A stretch of 64,000 nucleotides of DNA from Aquimarina megaterium XH134 (GTDB lineage: Bacteria > Bacteroidota > Bacteroidia > Flavobacteriales > Flavobacteriaceae), in the NCBI RefSeq assembly GCF_000520975.1, contig NZ_JACB01000003.1, forward strand, positions 124,001-188,000, written 5' to 3'. A program made the translations under genes and the position numbers. Of the stretch, positions 34,544-42,859 are shown one piece after another. The notes under the pieces are model-generated. The model was not told where the DNA came from. It did no database searches and saw nothing but the letters and a program-made list of their open reading frames with translations. Numbering within the stretch: position 1 is the stretch's first letter; every line of letters begins with the position of its first letter.

Positions 34544-35350
34544 TTATACTTTTTGTTTAGCTGCTTTTTGCTTTTTTCGTAATTTAAAATTTAAAAACTC
34601 TACTAATAGTGAGAACGCAATGGTAAAATAGAGGTATCCTTTTGGTATAGTACCAACTTCGCTTTCAAATATCTGAAGATGCGCTAGGTGTGCAGCTTCG
34701 GCGATAAGCATAAATCCAATAAGGATTAAAAATGAAAGCCCAAGTATCTGAATTGACGGGTGTTTGTTTACAAAGCGTCCTACAGGAGTTGCAAATATCA
34801 TCATAATTAGTACGGATACTACTACAGCAATAATCATTATTATTAAAGCATCATTAGGATTATCACTTAATCCGTTTGTCATTCCTACTGCTGTAAGGAT
34901 AGAATCAAAAGAAAAGACAACATTAATTAAGGTGATTTGTACAATCGCATTAGAAAGAGAAGAAGAACTTTTAGCTTGAATTTCTTTTTCTTCTTCACCT
35001 TTTTCATCGACTTTTTCATGAATTTCATGAACACTCTTATATAGAAGAAACATCCCACCTGCAAATAAAATTAAAGCCTGACCGCTAATACCAGCTTCTA
35101 TCCAGGGAAGATTGATATGCCAGAAAGGGGCTTCCATGGCAACTAATAGTGATATACCAAATAATAGAACAACACGCATAAGCATAGCTAATAGTAATCC
35201 AATATTGGTTGCTTTTTTTTGTTGCTGATCCGGTAATTTGCTAGAGGCCAATGAAATAAATATGATATTGTCAATACCAAGAACAATTTCTAAAAATGTT
35301 AGTGTTAATAAGGCGACCCAGGCATCTGCAGATGTAAAAATTTCGAACAT
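34544..35350 (-). CDS. TerC-family integral membrane protein
   Basis: 268 aa with about seven membrane spans. The TerC acidic signatures GIDNII (Asp27-Asn28) and FSFDSIL (second half) are intact. Family members have been linked to tellurite resistance and, more recently, to metal (Mn) efflux during metalation of exported enzymes. The start codon shares one base with the stop of the upstream small lipoprotein gene (TAATG), so translation is coupled. No other ter genes are nearby, so a metal-handling role is more likely than tellurite resistance; this is inference. Confidence 0.9.
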   Translation of the reverse strand: MFEIFTSADAWVALLTLTFLEIVLGIDNIIFISLASSKLPDQQQKKATNIGLLLAMLMRVVLLFGISLLVAMEAPFWHINLPWIEAGISGQALILFAGGMFLLYKSVHEIHEKVDEKGEEEKEIQAKSSSSLSNAIVQITLINVVFSFDSILTAVGMTNGLSDNPNDALIIMIIAVVVSVLIMMIFATPVGRFVNKHPSIQILGLSFLILIGFMLIAEAAHLAHLQIFESEVGTIPKGYLYFTIAFSLLVEFLNFKLRKKQKAAKQKV

Positions 35351-35724
35351 TATTTTATTTTTTTTGCGGTTCCACGTTGTTTATTAGTTGAATCTACTAA
35401 TCCGTATTCAAAAGTGTAGATGTTTTTATCGGTTGTTAAGATTTTCATATGTATAGCTTTTTTCTCTGCCATATTTTTGGGAGACAATTTTTGTACAATA
35501 TATTCACAATCATTAATCCATCGAATACTGGCTGTGTCAACCTTACCTCTGAAAAAATCAATTTCTATAGAATCATTGCGAATAAAAGTGGTTGTAACCA
35601 ATTCACCATCCAGAAAAGTTTCAAATTCAAAAGTCCCTGTATGAAAATCTGTACAGTTGCGTTCTTGTTGGTAACAACTACTCATAAGTAGAGTAGAGAA
35701 AAATAGTAAAGCAAATCGCTTCAT
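35350..35724 (-). CDS. Small predicted lipoprotein coupled to terC
   Basis: 124 aa. A short signal sequence with lipobox LMSSC (Cys17) is followed by a beta-rich domain of about 100 residues with two further cysteines (in NCTDF and NDCEY). No family is recognised with certainty. The stop codon overlaps the terC start by one nucleotide, implying co-translation and perhaps a joint function at the envelope. Confidence 0.75.
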   Translation of the reverse strand: MKRFALLFFSTLLMSSCYQQERNCTDFHTGTFEFETFLDGELVTTTFIRNDSIEIDFFRGKVDTASIRWINDCEYIVQKLSPKNMAEKKAIHMKILTTDKNIYTFEYGLVDSTNKQRGTAKKIK

Positions 35725-35793
35725 AATTGTTATAAATGAAAAACGAAAATAATTCTATTTCCAGAAAGTTAATAGAAAGGAAGAAAAAAGTTG

Positions 35794-36273
35794 TTAAGAT
35801 TTTTTCATGTGATATGAACTAAAGGTACCATCGGTATAAAAAATAACAATTCTATCTATTTCATTTTCTGTAGAAATTACTCGAGAAATTTTTTCTAGTG
35901 GAGGAGTATTTGGGTCAGCTATTTTTTCTTCTGGTGATGACTGTGAAAATAAATCTTGTTTAGAAACTGTAACTGGAGGAGGTGTAGGTTGAGAAACAGT
36001 AGAGGTGTTTGACAAAGGAGTTTTTTTCTCAACAGAAACATTCTCAGATTTAGGAAATGTTCCTTTTCCATATAACAACCATTGTAAATCTACATCGGTA
36101 TATGCATCAATAATCTTCATTACAAAATCAAGACTAGGCTTGTTTCGTCCGCTAAGAATATGAGAAATAGAGGAACGACCTACACCCATGTAATCTGCAA
36201 AGGATGAGGCAGATACAGCATGGTAATCCATTATTTTTTGGATTCTTTTGCCAAAATCTTTATTGTTTACCAT
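35794..36273 (-). CDS. XRE-type HTH transcriptional regulator, likely autoregulated
   Basis: 159 aa. The N-terminal HTH_3 domain (about 8-64) has recognition-helix region VGRSSISHILSGRNKPS. A low-complexity Pro/Ser/Thr linker (about 77-125) leads to a short C-terminal segment (139-159) with IDRIVIFYTDGTFSSY, which may be an oligomerisation or effector element. There is no LexA/CI-type protease domain. Its start codon is covered by one of seven GTTTAC-N4-GTAAAC palindromes in the adjacent intergenic region, and a second copy covers the probable -7 box, so it probably represses itself. The divergent neighbour is the M14 carboxypeptidase gene. Confidence 0.85.
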   Translation of the reverse strand: MVNNKDFGKRIQKIMDYHAVSASSFADYMGVGRSSISHILSGRNKPSLDFVMKIIDAYTDVDLQWLLYGKGTFPKSENVSVEKKTPLSNTSTVSQPTPPPVTVSKQDLFSQSSPEEKIADPNTPPLEKISRVISTENEIDRIVIFYTDGTFSSYHMKKS

Positions 36274-36280
36274 TGTAAAC
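36265..36280. promoter_or_regulatory. Operator copy 1 (GTTTAC-CATT-GTAAAC)
   Basis: A perfect 6-bp inverted repeat centred on the XRE-gene start codon (36271-36273, minus strand). Binding here would block initiation or early elongation. Confidence 0.65.
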
Positions 36281-36299
36281 TAGTTTAAGAGTAAATATT

Positions 36300-36315
36300 G
36301 GTTACAAAGGTAAAC
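36300..36315. promoter_or_regulatory. Operator copy 2 (GGTTAC-AAAG-GTAAAC)
   Basis: One mismatch to the palindrome, exactly 35 bp from copy 1. It contains the minus-strand -7 box TACCTTTG (36305-36312) of the XRE gene. Confidence 0.6.
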
Positions 36316-36334
36316 AAATTTGTTGAAAACACTG

Positions 36335-36350
36335 GTTTACAATTGTAAAC
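36335..36350. promoter_or_regulatory. Operator copy 3 (GTTTAC-AATT-GTAAAC)
   Basis: A perfect copy exactly 35 bp from copy 2, positioned at the expected -33 region of the XRE promoter. Like copy 1 it is followed by TAGT. Confidence 0.65.
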
Positions 36351-36491
36351 TAGTAATATATAGTGTTAAATTATCTGTTTATATAAGTGTGTATAAATAT
36401 CTGATTATTAGAATATTAATTAATATGGATAATTACCATTATTTTTTCTGTTAATAACTGAAATACATTTGGAAACATAGTAAGTATTACT

Positions 36492-36507
36492 GTTTAACTA
36501 TGTAAAC
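36492..36507. promoter_or_regulatory. Operator copy 4 (GTTTAA-CTAT-GTAAAC)
   Basis: One mismatch. First of four copies on the M14-gene side of the intergenic region. Confidence 0.5.
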
Positions 36508-36526
36508 AAATAGATATATTTTGAAT

Positions 36527-36542
36527 GTTTACAAATGTAAAT
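36527..36542. promoter_or_regulatory. Operator copy 5 (GTTTAC-AAAT-GTAAAT)
   Basis: One mismatch; 35 bp from copy 4, the same period as copies 1-3. Confidence 0.55.
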
Positions 36543-36549
36543 TGATTGT

Positions 36550-36565
36550 TGTTACACTTGTAAAC
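36550..36565. promoter_or_regulatory. Operator copy 6 (TGTTAC-ACTT-GTAAAC)
   Basis: The left half-site has two mismatches and the right half-site is perfect; 23 bp from copy 5. Confidence 0.45.
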
Positions 36566-36574
36566 AGCACTCTA

Positions 36575-36590
36575 GTTTACAAGTGTAAAT
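36575..36590. promoter_or_regulatory. Operator copy 7 (GTTTAC-AAGT-GTAAAT)
   Basis: One mismatch; 25 bp from copy 6 and 67 bp before the M14-gene ATG. A lone half-site GTAAAC follows at 36618-36623. Confidence 0.55.
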
Positions 36591-36656
36591 ATTAATCTGA
36601 TTTGTTATGAATCTTCGGTAAACTGTAGTAATTTCGTAGCTTTCTAAAACAAATTA

Positions 36657-37814
36657 ATGGATACGCATATATTACAGAACTGGTTCGATACCTATAAAGA
36701 AGTTTCCTTATTTGGGCGTTATATTACTCTGGATCATATTTCTCCTTTATTAGATCTCTTGTCTTTAAAAACAGAAATTGAACAGATAGGATTTTCTGAG
36801 AATAATGCATCTATAGATCTCATTAAATTAGGTAGTGGATCTAAAAAACTTTTGTTTTGGTCGCAGATGCATGGTAATGAAAGTACAACAACAAAAGCTG
36901 TATTTGATCTCTTAAACTTCTTTACAGACGTCTCAAATGATTTGGCAAAAACTATTTTAAAAGAGTGTACAATATATATAATACCTATTTTAAGTCCCGA
37001 TGGAGCAAAGGCATATACCAGACTTAATTTTAACCAGGTAGATCTTAATAGGGATGCACAGCAAAAAACACAAAAGGAGAGTATAGTATTTAGTAAACTA
37101 GTCGAGCGTATTCAACCAGATTTTGCGTTTAATCTTCATGGGCAACGTACTATTTTTAGTGCAGGAGAAACTAAGTATCCTGCTACTGTGTCTTTTTTAT
37201 CTCCTGCAAGTGATTTAGAACGATCAATAACCCCGAGCCGTAAAATAGCTATGGAAATCATTGCTAAGATGAATACAGTGCTTCAACAATTTATTCCGAA
37301 TCAAGTAGGGCGGTATGACGATGGTTTTAATTTAAATTGTGTAGGAGATACTTTAGCGAGTATGGGAATACCTACTATATTATTTGAAGCAGGGCACTAC
37401 TCAAATGATTATGATCGTGAAATAACCAGAGAATATATATTTTATTCTCTTATAACCTCGATAGAATATATAACGACTACTCAAATTACAGGAGATAGAT
37501 ATAAAGATTATTTTTCAATACCAGAAAATGGAAAATGCTTCTATGATGTCATTATAAGAGATGTGATGTTAAAGGGTGAAAATGTAGATATAGCGGTTCA
37601 ATACAGTGAAGAATTGATCAAAAATAGTGTGAAATTTATACCAAAAATTGTTAAAATTGGGGATCTTCAAAAATTTTATGGTCATAGAGAGATTATTGGC
37701 AAAAAAAGGGCAATATATAACGAAAACGTTACAGTAGAGATAGTTCCAGAGGCTATGCTGTTAAAATTTCACCTAAACTCTGAATTATTCTTAATAGAAT
37801 CAACAAAAAGTTAA
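36657..37814 (+). CDS. M14-family zinc carboxypeptidase-like protein
   Basis: 385 aa without a signal peptide, so cytosolic, unlike most secreted digestive carboxypeptidases. The zinc motif HGNE (His72, Glu75), DLNRD, third ligand His161 in NLHGQ and catalytic Glu244 in LFEAGHY are all present. A C-terminal domain of about 110 residues follows the catalytic part. Candidate substrates are peptidoglycan-derived or gamma-linked peptides, or succinylglutamate-like compounds; not decidable here. Upstream are four copies of the XRE-type palindrome; downstream is an Lrp/AsnC gene with its own -7 box. Confidence 0.87.
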   Translation: MDTHILQNWFDTYKEVSLFGRYITLDHISPLLDLLSLKTEIEQIGFSENNASIDLIKLGSGSKKLLFWSQMHGNESTTTKAVFDLLNFFTDVSNDLAKTILKECTIYIIPILSPDGAKAYTRLNFNQVDLNRDAQQKTQKESIVFSKLVERIQPDFAFNLHGQRTIFSAGETKYPATVSFLSPASDLERSITPSRKIAMEIIAKMNTVLQQFIPNQVGRYDDGFNLNCVGDTLASMGIPTILFEAGHYSNDYDREITREYIFYSLITSIEYITTTQITGDRYKDYFSIPENGKCFYDVIIRDVMLKGENVDIAVQYSEELIKNSVKFIPKIVKIGDLQKFYGHREIIGKKRAIYNENVTVEIVPEAMLLKFHLNSELFLIESTKS

Positions 37815-37845
37815 AATAAAATGTATGGAAACTGTATTTTTCTGC

Positions 37846-37853
37846 TAAATTTG
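37846..37853 (+). promoter_or_regulatory. -7 box of the Lrp/AsnC gene
   Basis: TAAATTTG matches TAnnTTTG, 37 bp before the ATG at 37891. No well-spaced -33 element is seen. Confidence 0.45.
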
Positions 37854-37890
37854 CAATGTAAATAATCGGGAAAAATAATAAAAAAACAAT

Positions 37891-38370
37891 ATGGCAAAGT
37901 TTAAATTAGACGAAGTTGACCACCAAATTCTAGACATGTTGATCGAGAATACTCGTACACCATTTACAGATATCGCAAAAAAATTGTTGATTTCTGCGGG
38001 TACGGTACATGTGCGAGTTAAAAAAATGGAAGAAGCAGGTATTATTGAAGGATCTTCTTTAACATTAGACTATAAGAAATTGGGATATTCATTTATAGCA
38101 TATGTTGGAATTTATCTTCAAAATACTTCGCAAACCAAATTCGTCTTAGAAAGGATTAATGAAATACCATTTGTAACGGTTGCTCATATTACAACAGGAA
38201 AGTTTAATATTTTCTGTAAAGTAAGAGCTAAAGATACGAATCATGCTAAGGAGATCATTTTTAAACTAGATGATATTGATGGCGTATATCGTACCGAAAC
38301 TATGATTTCATTAGAAGAGAGTATTAATGATAAGAAACGATTAATGCACTCTATTTTTCAGGATTTATAA
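37891..38370 (+). CDS. Lrp/AsnC-family transcriptional regulator
   Basis: 159 aa. N-terminal winged HTH (about 5-60: VDHQILDMLIENTRTPFTDIAKKL, then SAGTVHVRVKKMEEAGII) and C-terminal RAM/AsnC ligand-binding domain (about 70-150) with AHITTGKFNIFCKV. Such proteins form octamers and sense amino acids. A strong 15-bp hairpin follows, isolating it from PEP carboxylase. Regulated genes are unknown. Confidence 0.93.
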   Translation: MAKFKLDEVDHQILDMLIENTRTPFTDIAKKLLISAGTVHVRVKKMEEAGIIEGSSLTLDYKKLGYSFIAYVGIYLQNTSQTKFVLERINEIPFVTVAHITTGKFNIFCKVRAKDTNHAKEIIFKLDDIDGVYRTETMISLEESINDKKRLMHSIFQDL

Positions 38371-38394
38371 AGGGAATGTACTAAACAAATATAG

Positions 38395-38429
38395 AATAAG
38401 CCCTTTAAGAAAACCTTAAAGGGCTTATT
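38395..38429 (+). terminator. Terminator hairpin after Lrp/AsnC gene
   Basis: A perfect 15-bp stem (38395-38409 with 38415-38429, core AAGCCCTTTAAG) and a 5-nt AAAAC loop, 24 bp past the stop. The T-run is short and interrupted by As. Confidence 0.75.
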
Positions 38430-38537
38430 AATTAATAACCTTTTAATAACCCATATGGCAAGATGTGCTAAACAAGTTTTATCTGCTATATCACTAACAA
38501 GAATACATATTAACCATAAACAAGTACCACCACACCA

Positions 38538-41123
38538 ATGGCTAGAAAACCAAAAATTGAACGTTTTAATGAAAACGTTCTTGCTAAGTACCAGATATAC
38601 AATAGTATATTTATAACATTACCTTTTGATACTATAAGTAACACCGGGGTTTTATTACCACTGTTTAAAGAAGTATGCGAAAAAGGCTATGATCAACACA
38701 AAAATCCTACAGAAATCGTAGAAGACTTTTTTTTATTATACCAGGATAATCCTGAGTCAAAAGAAAAGCATGATTTGCTATTTAGGTTTATTCAGTATAT
38801 CGAACGTCAAGTTGTATTGTTTGATGCAATAGAAGATGCTGCCTTTCCTATAGTGAACAATATGGATGGTAGAGGGACTTTAAGAAGTATCAAAGAAGAA
38901 GCCCAGGCAAAAGGTAAATTAGAAGAGTTAAAAGATTATCTAAGGAGGTTTAAGATTCGTCCTACCTTAACAGCCCATCCTACACAGTTTTATCCAGGAA
39001 CAGTACTCGGGATTATTCATGATTTAGACGCGGCAATTCGTAATAATGATTCACCTAGAATAAAAAAACTACTAGCTCAGCTAGGTAAAACAGCTTTTTT
39101 TAAGAAAGAAAAACCAACACCTTATGATGAAGCAGTAAGCTTGATCTGGTATTTAGAAAACGTATTTTATCATTCTGCAGGAACCATATATAATTATGTC
39201 CAGCAAAATATATTTGAAGGAGAAGATCTCGAAAATGACTTAATTAATTTAGGATTCTGGCCAGGAGGAGATAGAGACGGAAACCCATTTGTAACCACAG
39301 AGATTACTTTAAAAGTAGCAAAACGATTACGAAAAACAATTTTGATCAATTATTACCGTGATATCCGAGCATTAAAACGAAGAATTACTTTTGGTAACCT
39401 TCAGGATAAAATAGCGGTCTTAGAAAATGCATTGTATGATAACTTTTATTATGCAAAAACCGCAGAACCATTATCGATAGAAACATTAATGAATGGATTG
39501 CTCGAGATTAGAGAAGAATTAATAAAAGAGCATCAATCTTTATTTCTTGAGGACCTGCAAGATCTAATTAATAAGGTGAAAATTTTTGGTTTTCATTTCG
39601 GAACACTTGATGTTCGACAAGATTCAAGAGTTCATCATAAAGTACTTACAGAAGTTGTACAGAAAACGAATGAATTGGGACTAGATATTTTCCCCAAACA
39701 GTATGAATCTTTTTCTGAAAAAGAACAGGTTAGTGTGCTTTCTACTATTAAAGGAAAATTAGACCCTTCTGTTTTTGATGATGATATAACAAGAGCAACA
39801 ATAGAATCTATTTATGCGATAAAAACGATACAGCAAAATAATGGAGAACGAGCAGCGAATCGTTATATTATTAGTAATAATGGAAGTGAACTTAATATAG
39901 TAGAGACATTTGCTTTAATAAAGCTTTGTGATTGGGAGTTCCCTACGGTAGATGTAATTCCTCTTTTTGAAACAGTACCAGATTTACAGGTTTCGCACCA
40001 GGTAATGGAGTCTTTATATACTAATCCAGAATATATGGAGCACTTAAAACGCCGTGGAATGAAACAAACTATTATGCTTGGTTTTTCTGATGGAACCAAG
40101 GATGGAGGATATCTTATGGCGAATTGGGGAATCTTTAAAGCAAAAGAAGCATTAACTGAAATTTCTAGAAAATATAATGTAAAAGTTATATTTTTTGATG
40201 GTAGAGGTGGACCACCTGCAAGAGGAGGAGGAAATACAAATCAGTTTTATGCATCTCTTGGCCCAACAATCGAAGATGAGGAAATTCAATTAACTGTTCA
40301 GGGGCAGACGATTAGTTCTAATTTTGGGACATTGGATTCTTGTCAGTATAATTTAGAACAATTATTAGGAGCCGGAGTAGAAAATGAATTAACAAGTAAC
40401 GAGGGTAATCTTTTTTCTGCAGAGAATAAGCAAACTATGCAAAAGCTTGCTGATATAAGTTATCAAACTTATGTTGATTTTAAAAATCACCCTAAATTTC
40501 TTCCGTACCTGGAGCATATGAGTACATTAAAGTATTATGGGAAAGCAAATATTGGTAGCCGACCTTCTAAAAGAAGTAAAAGCGCGACTTTAGATTTTGG
40601 TGATTTAAGAGCAATACCTTTTGTTGGAAGTTGGAGCCAGTTAAAACAAAATGTCCCTGGCTTTTATGGAGTAGGAACAGCTCTAAAAGTATTTGAAGAA
40701 AATGGAGAATTTGATAAAGTAATGTCTCTGTATAAAGGTTCACCATTTTTTAGAACGTTGATAGGTAATAGTATGATGAGTCTTACTAAGTCCTTTTTTG
40801 AATTAACTTCTTATATGAAAGAAGATGAAGAGTATGGTGCATTTTGGGATATCATTCATAACGAATACTTGTTAACCAAACGATTGTTATTTAAGTTAAC
40901 GGGGTATTCAGAGTTAATGCAAAACGAGCCGGCAGGAAAAGCATCTATCGATATTAGAGAAAATATCGTATTGCCTCTGCTCACGATACAGCAATATGCA
41001 TTGAAGAAAATTCAGGATTTAAATAAAAATAAAGACGCAAAACCAGAAGATGTTGCAATTTATGAGAAGATGGTAACTCGCTCTTTGTTTGGGAATATTA
41101 ATGCTAGTCGTAATTCGGCATGA
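38538..41123 (+). CDS. ppc: Phosphoenolpyruvate carboxylase
   Basis: 861 aa. Family motifs are intact: TAHPTQ with the catalytic histidine near 148, GGDRDGNPFVT, FGFHFGTLDVRQDSR, and GFSDGTKDGGYLMANW with the FFDGRGGPPARGGG active-site loop. It catalyses PEP + HCO3- to oxaloacetate plus phosphate, an anaplerotic reaction in the cytosol. The C-terminus ends NASRNSA rather than the common QNTG seen in many bacterial and plant enzymes, and the length is at the short end of the family. It is flanked by hairpins on both sides, so it is probably a single-gene transcript. Confidence 0.94.
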   Translation: MARKPKIERFNENVLAKYQIYNSIFITLPFDTISNTGVLLPLFKEVCEKGYDQHKNPTEIVEDFFLLYQDNPESKEKHDLLFRFIQYIERQVVLFDAIEDAAFPIVNNMDGRGTLRSIKEEAQAKGKLEELKDYLRRFKIRPTLTAHPTQFYPGTVLGIIHDLDAAIRNNDSPRIKKLLAQLGKTAFFKKEKPTPYDEAVSLIWYLENVFYHSAGTIYNYVQQNIFEGEDLENDLINLGFWPGGDRDGNPFVTTEITLKVAKRLRKTILINYYRDIRALKRRITFGNLQDKIAVLENALYDNFYYAKTAEPLSIETLMNGLLEIREELIKEHQSLFLEDLQDLINKVKIFGFHFGTLDVRQDSRVHHKVLTEVVQKTNELGLDIFPKQYESFSEKEQVSVLSTIKGKLDPSVFDDDITRATIESIYAIKTIQQNNGERAANRYIISNNGSELNIVETFALIKLCDWEFPTVDVIPLFETVPDLQVSHQVMESLYTNPEYMEHLKRRGMKQTIMLGFSDGTKDGGYLMANWGIFKAKEALTEISRKYNVKVIFFDGRGGPPARGGGNTNQFYASLGPTIEDEEIQLTVQGQTISSNFGTLDSCQYNLEQLLGAGVENELTSNEGNLFSAENKQTMQKLADISYQTYVDFKNHPKFLPYLEHMSTLKYYGKANIGSRPSKRSKSATLDFGDLRAIPFVGSWSQLKQNVPGFYGVGTALKVFEENGEFDKVMSLYKGSPFFRTLIGNSMMSLTKSFFELTSYMKEDEEYGAFWDIIHNEYLLTKRLLFKLTGYSELMQNEPAGKASIDIRENIVLPLLTIQQYALKKIQDLNKNKDAKPEDVAIYEKMVTRSLFGNINASRNSA

Positions 41124-41157
41124 TTTTTTAATAAAGTACTGTTAAGGATATTATATT

Positions 41158-41189
41158 ATGAAGCTGGAATGATTAAATTTCAGCTTCAT
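41158..41189 (+). terminator. Hairpin downstream of ppc
   Basis: ATGAAGCTG (41158-41166) pairs with CAGCTTCAT (41181-41189), extended by a G-T and A-T pairs into an AT-rich loop. It lies 34 bp past the stop, followed by TTGTTTAA; a likely but not ideal terminator. Confidence 0.6.
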
Positions 41190-41289
41190 TGTTTAACTCA
41201 TATTATACTTTATGGCAAAGTTTTATAGTGTAATGTGAGTTTATATATTATTACAAATAAATTTAAATTTAATCTATATCTAATACACT

Positions 41290-41802
41290 ATGGTATCACA
41301 GTTAAAAGAAGGAGAATTTAACCCGTATTATGAAACATATATTGCTAAAGCCGGATCGCCAGATATTGTAAAGGGGTTAGAAAGTAGTCAAAAAGAATTT
41401 GTTGATTTTGTACAATCCATTCCTGATGAAAAACTTACTCATGCCTATGCAAAAGATAAATGGACTGTAGCAGAGGTGTTGCAACATGTAATTGATGGAG
41501 AACGTATTTTTGCATATCGTGCTTTGCGTTTTGCAAGGAATGATAAAACGCCAATTATGGGTTTTGAACAAGATGATTATGTTCCGTATTCAAATGCGAA
41601 TAATTATAGTAAAGAAGAATTGATTTCAGATTTTCAATCTGCGAGAAATAACTCTATTTCATTATTCAAAAGCTTCACTGGTGAAATGTTAACCAGAATA
41701 GGAGAGGCGAGTGGTAGCCCTATGAGTTCAAGAGCTGCAGGATATATATTAATAGGACATCAAAAACATCATTTTGAGGTTATAAAAGAAAGATATTTAT
41801 AA
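41290..41802 (+). CDS. DinB-family protein
   Basis: 170 aa four-helix-bundle DinB_2 protein. The metal-site histidines typical of the family are visible in VLQHVIDGERI and in the C-terminal GHQKHHFEVIKERY. Related proteins are bacillithiol or mycothiol transferases or enzymes of unknown role; DinB here is a family name and does not mean DNA polymerase IV. It is followed by the next gene after 2 bp. Confidence 0.85.
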   Translation: MVSQLKEGEFNPYYETYIAKAGSPDIVKGLESSQKEFVDFVQSIPDEKLTHAYAKDKWTVAEVLQHVIDGERIFAYRALRFARNDKTPIMGFEQDDYVPYSNANNYSKEELISDFQSARNNSISLFKSFTGEMLTRIGEASGSPMSSRAAGYILIGHQKHHFEVIKERYL

Positions 41803-41804
41803 GT

Positions 41805-42182
41805 ATGACAAAAGAAGAAGTTGCTCAGAATTACTTATCGTTTTTAGAAAAAAATGAAGTGAATAAAGTTGTTGGTTTATTTGCCGACGACGGAATTGTT
41901 GAATCTCCATTGTATGGAACAATGCCAGCCAGTAAATTTTATAAGGCTTTGGCAGATGATACCACTACTTCAAAATTAAAATTTGATGGTTTGTTTTTTG
42001 AAAAAAACTCCAATAGAATTTCACTGCTCTTTGATTTTGACTGGGAATTAAAAGACGGAAAAAGAGTGGTCTTCAAAGTAGTAGATATTATAGTGCTCAA
42101 TTCAGAAAATGAGATTCAAAAACTTACTATTATTTATGATACCGTTCATAGTAGGTCAGCAATAGAAGCGTTAAAAAAGTAG
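41805..42182 (+). CDS. NTF2-like (SnoaL-fold) protein
   Basis: 125 aa. The N-terminal helix (AQNYLSFLEKNEVNKVVGLFADDGIVESP) followed by a curved sheet (FEKNSNRISLLFDFDWELKDG; FKVVDIIVLNSENEIQKL) matches the SnoaL/NTF2 fold. Catalysis cannot be inferred; members range from ketosteroid isomerases to non-enzymatic pockets. It is co-transcribed with the DinB-family gene. Function unknown. Confidence 0.7.
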   Translation: MTKEEVAQNYLSFLEKNEVNKVVGLFADDGIVESPLYGTMPASKFYKALADDTTTSKLKFDGLFFEKNSNRISLLFDFDWELKDGKRVVFKVVDIIVLNSENEIQKLTIIYDTVHSRSAIEALKK

Positions 42183-42192
42183 TGCAATAGAT

Positions 42193-42831
42193 TTATAATA
42201 AGTTGGTTAGAGTTTTTGGTTCTAGCTCGTGTCCTCCTGGATGAGTTCTAAATTCAATCTGAGGTAATATTTGCTGCACCCGTACTTTCTCGGCTTCAAC
42301 TTTTTCGATTTCAAAAAAAGGATCTTTTTCTCCCAGAATATGAGTGATTCTTGTCTGATCAGTTAGAAAAGAAAAATCTTCTCTGGATAATTCTTTAGGA
42401 AAACCACCAGATATCATAACCAGGGCGTCACAATTTATTTTACGGCTGGCAACCCATCTACTGGCGATACTTACACCTTGGGAGTACCCTAAGACAATTA
42501 GCCTGGCATGCTCAGGGACTTCTTCAGATGACAATATTGCATCAACATATCGTAATACATTTTTGGTCTCTACCATAGTGTTTTCTTTGGTTAGCCAACT
42601 AGAGCCGACTCTTCTGTAATTATCACCTTTGTAATATTTAGAAGGAGCCTGCGGTGCAATAAAATAATTATCTTCTTTATTAAGGCTTTCAAACAACCGT
42701 ATAAAATATCTACTTAAGTATCCGATCCCATGAAAAACTAGCCAAACATTTTTAGTACCAGGGTGTAAATTATTAAGTGTAGAATATGTGTTTGTAGCAG
42801 TATAAGAAATTTCTTTTTCAGTAGCACTCAT
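42193..42831 (-). CDS. Phospholipase/carboxylesterase-type alpha/beta hydrolase
   Basis: 212 aa from the ATG at 42831; an upstream in-frame start at 42939 would overlap the preceding hydrolase gene and is not supported. The nucleophile elbow GYSQGV (Ser near 120), oxyanion-hole segment FHGIGY and C-terminal histidine in HPGGHELE define an abhydrolase_2-type esterase. It is the third gene of the TetR-hydrolase-hydrolase unit, 28 bp after the second. No signal peptide; substrate unknown. Confidence 0.85.
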   Translation of the reverse strand: MSATEKEISYTATNTYSTLNNLHPGTKNVWLVFHGIGYLSRYFIRLFESLNKEDNYFIAPQAPSKYYKGDNYRRVGSSWLTKENTMVETKNVLRYVDAILSSEEVPEHARLIVLGYSQGVSIASRWVASRKINCDALVMISGGFPKELSREDFSFLTDQTRITHILGEKDPFFEIEKVEAEKVRVQQILPQIEFRTHPGGHELEPKTLTNLL

Positions 42832-42859
42832 GTGATATATGATAATAGATCTTTTGTAT

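Larger units (their letters stand above)
36274..36656. other. 383-bp divergent intergenic region with operator array
   Basis: The gap between the XRE regulator and the M14 gene. It contains the seven 16-bp palindromes listed separately, arranged as 3 + 4 with a roughly 140-bp AT-rich stretch between the groups (36351-36491) in which nothing else is recognised. No open frame or RNA gene is seen. TAATTTCG at 36629-36636 is a one-mismatch -7 element for the M14 gene. Confidence 0.6.

Noticed and set aside
34544..35724. TerC and lipoprotein considered as a tellurite-resistance or phage-defence operon
   Set aside because: No other ter genes, TerD-like proteins or nucleases are adjacent; TerC alone is common in core genomes.
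36265..36590. Operator array considered as a CRISPR array or iterons of an origin
   Set aside because: Repeats are palindromic 16-mers with unequal short spacing and no unique equal-length spacers, cas genes or dnaA/rep genes nearby; placement over a promoter fits regulation better.
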